This document shows, in pieces, positions 63,956-64,000 of a stretch of DNA of 64,000 nt. Position 1 is the stretch's first letter, and every line of letters starts with the position of its first letter. Where the stretch lies: contig NC_088201.1 in NCBI RefSeq assembly GCF_037126465.1, forward strand, positions 231,900,258 through 231,964,257. The letters run 5' to 3'. A program made the translations under genes and the position numbers. The notes below the pieces were generated by a model. It ran no database searches, was not told the DNA's origin, and worked only from the letters and a program-made list of their open reading frames with translations. Origin of the DNA: Ornithodoros turicata (Eukaryota > Arthropoda > Arachnida > Ixodida > Argasidae).

Positions 63956-64000
63956 AGTTGTTATGGTCAGCATTCTGGACTCTAAATCCAAACATCCGAG
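63956..64000 (+). pseudogene. tRNA Gln-like, cut by the window end, anticodon loop CTCTAAA
   Basis: Begins AGTTGTTATGGTCAGC, 4-5 nt after the Glu-like gene. The anticodon triplet reads CTA in place of CTG or CTC. The stem 3' side (TCCAA) still mostly pairs with CTGGA. The 3' half is outside the window. Confidence 0.45.

Overview
KIND OF SEQUENCE. This is eukaryotic nuclear DNA from a repeat-rich arthropod genome. I infer a chelicerate, most likely a tick, from the gypsy, BEL/Pao and non-LTR retroelements, the spectrum of short elements, and TATA/AATAAA-type genes with short introns. Species cannot be set from sequence alone. I see no single-copy host protein gene with confidence: almost everything is virus-derived or repetitive. 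LAYOUT. (1) 1 to about 12.0 kb: an endogenous Maverick/Polinton-type (adintovirus-like) DNA element, cut by the left window edge. It carries a minor capsid (penton-like) gene, a small basic core-like protein, the double jelly-roll major capsid gene, an adenain-like cysteine protease and a protein-primed family B DNA polymerase. Between and beyond these lie small genes of unknown function, many with their own TATA box, short introns and AATAAA signals. They include two paralogous pairs: a minus-strand pair with a Cys/His motif (3491-4168) and a plus-strand pair (4518-5980). Integrase and packaging ATPase are not in the window and may lie to the left. The long genes are broken by several frameshifts. 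(2) 12.0-13.75 kb: nothing recognised. (3) 13.75-16.1 kb: a DNA transposon with terminal inverted repeats of nearly 500 bp around a decayed transposase-like gene. (4) 16.36-21.34 kb: a gypsy LTR retrotransposon that has lost its protease and half its integrase and carries a small non-LTR fragment inside its RT. (5) 21.3-47.6 kb: a satellite domain. A 2.3-kb segment occurs twice (21.34-23.65 and 36.95-39.31 kb). Each copy leads into arrays of a 171/168/149-bp satellite, and between them sit about 4.3 tandem copies of a 2.44-kb macrosatellite. A TTAA-flanked MITE interrupts the second array. (6) 47.6-59.7 kb: nested retroelements. These are a palindromic array, a minus-strand gypsy remnant split by a 2.8-kb insertion, and a non-LTR element with RNase H, split in turn by a BEL/Pao element with both LTRs, a tRNA-Phe-type primer binding site and five in-frame stops. 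(7) 59.7-64.0 kb: a tandem array of paired tRNA-Glu-like and tRNA-Gln-like genes 5-6 nt apart followed by a T5 Pol III terminator. A pogo/Tigger-like MITE and a truncated non-LTR RT interrupt it. HOW IT FITS TOGETHER. The Polinton genes would form a virion/replication module (capsid, maturation protease, polymerase) plus small accessory genes. The rest is insertion on insertion, and the order of several insertions can be read from target-site duplications and from uninterrupted copies within the window. MOST INTERESTING: the two paralogous families of small spliced genes in the Polinton-like element, and the dimeric tRNA array with anticodon changes.
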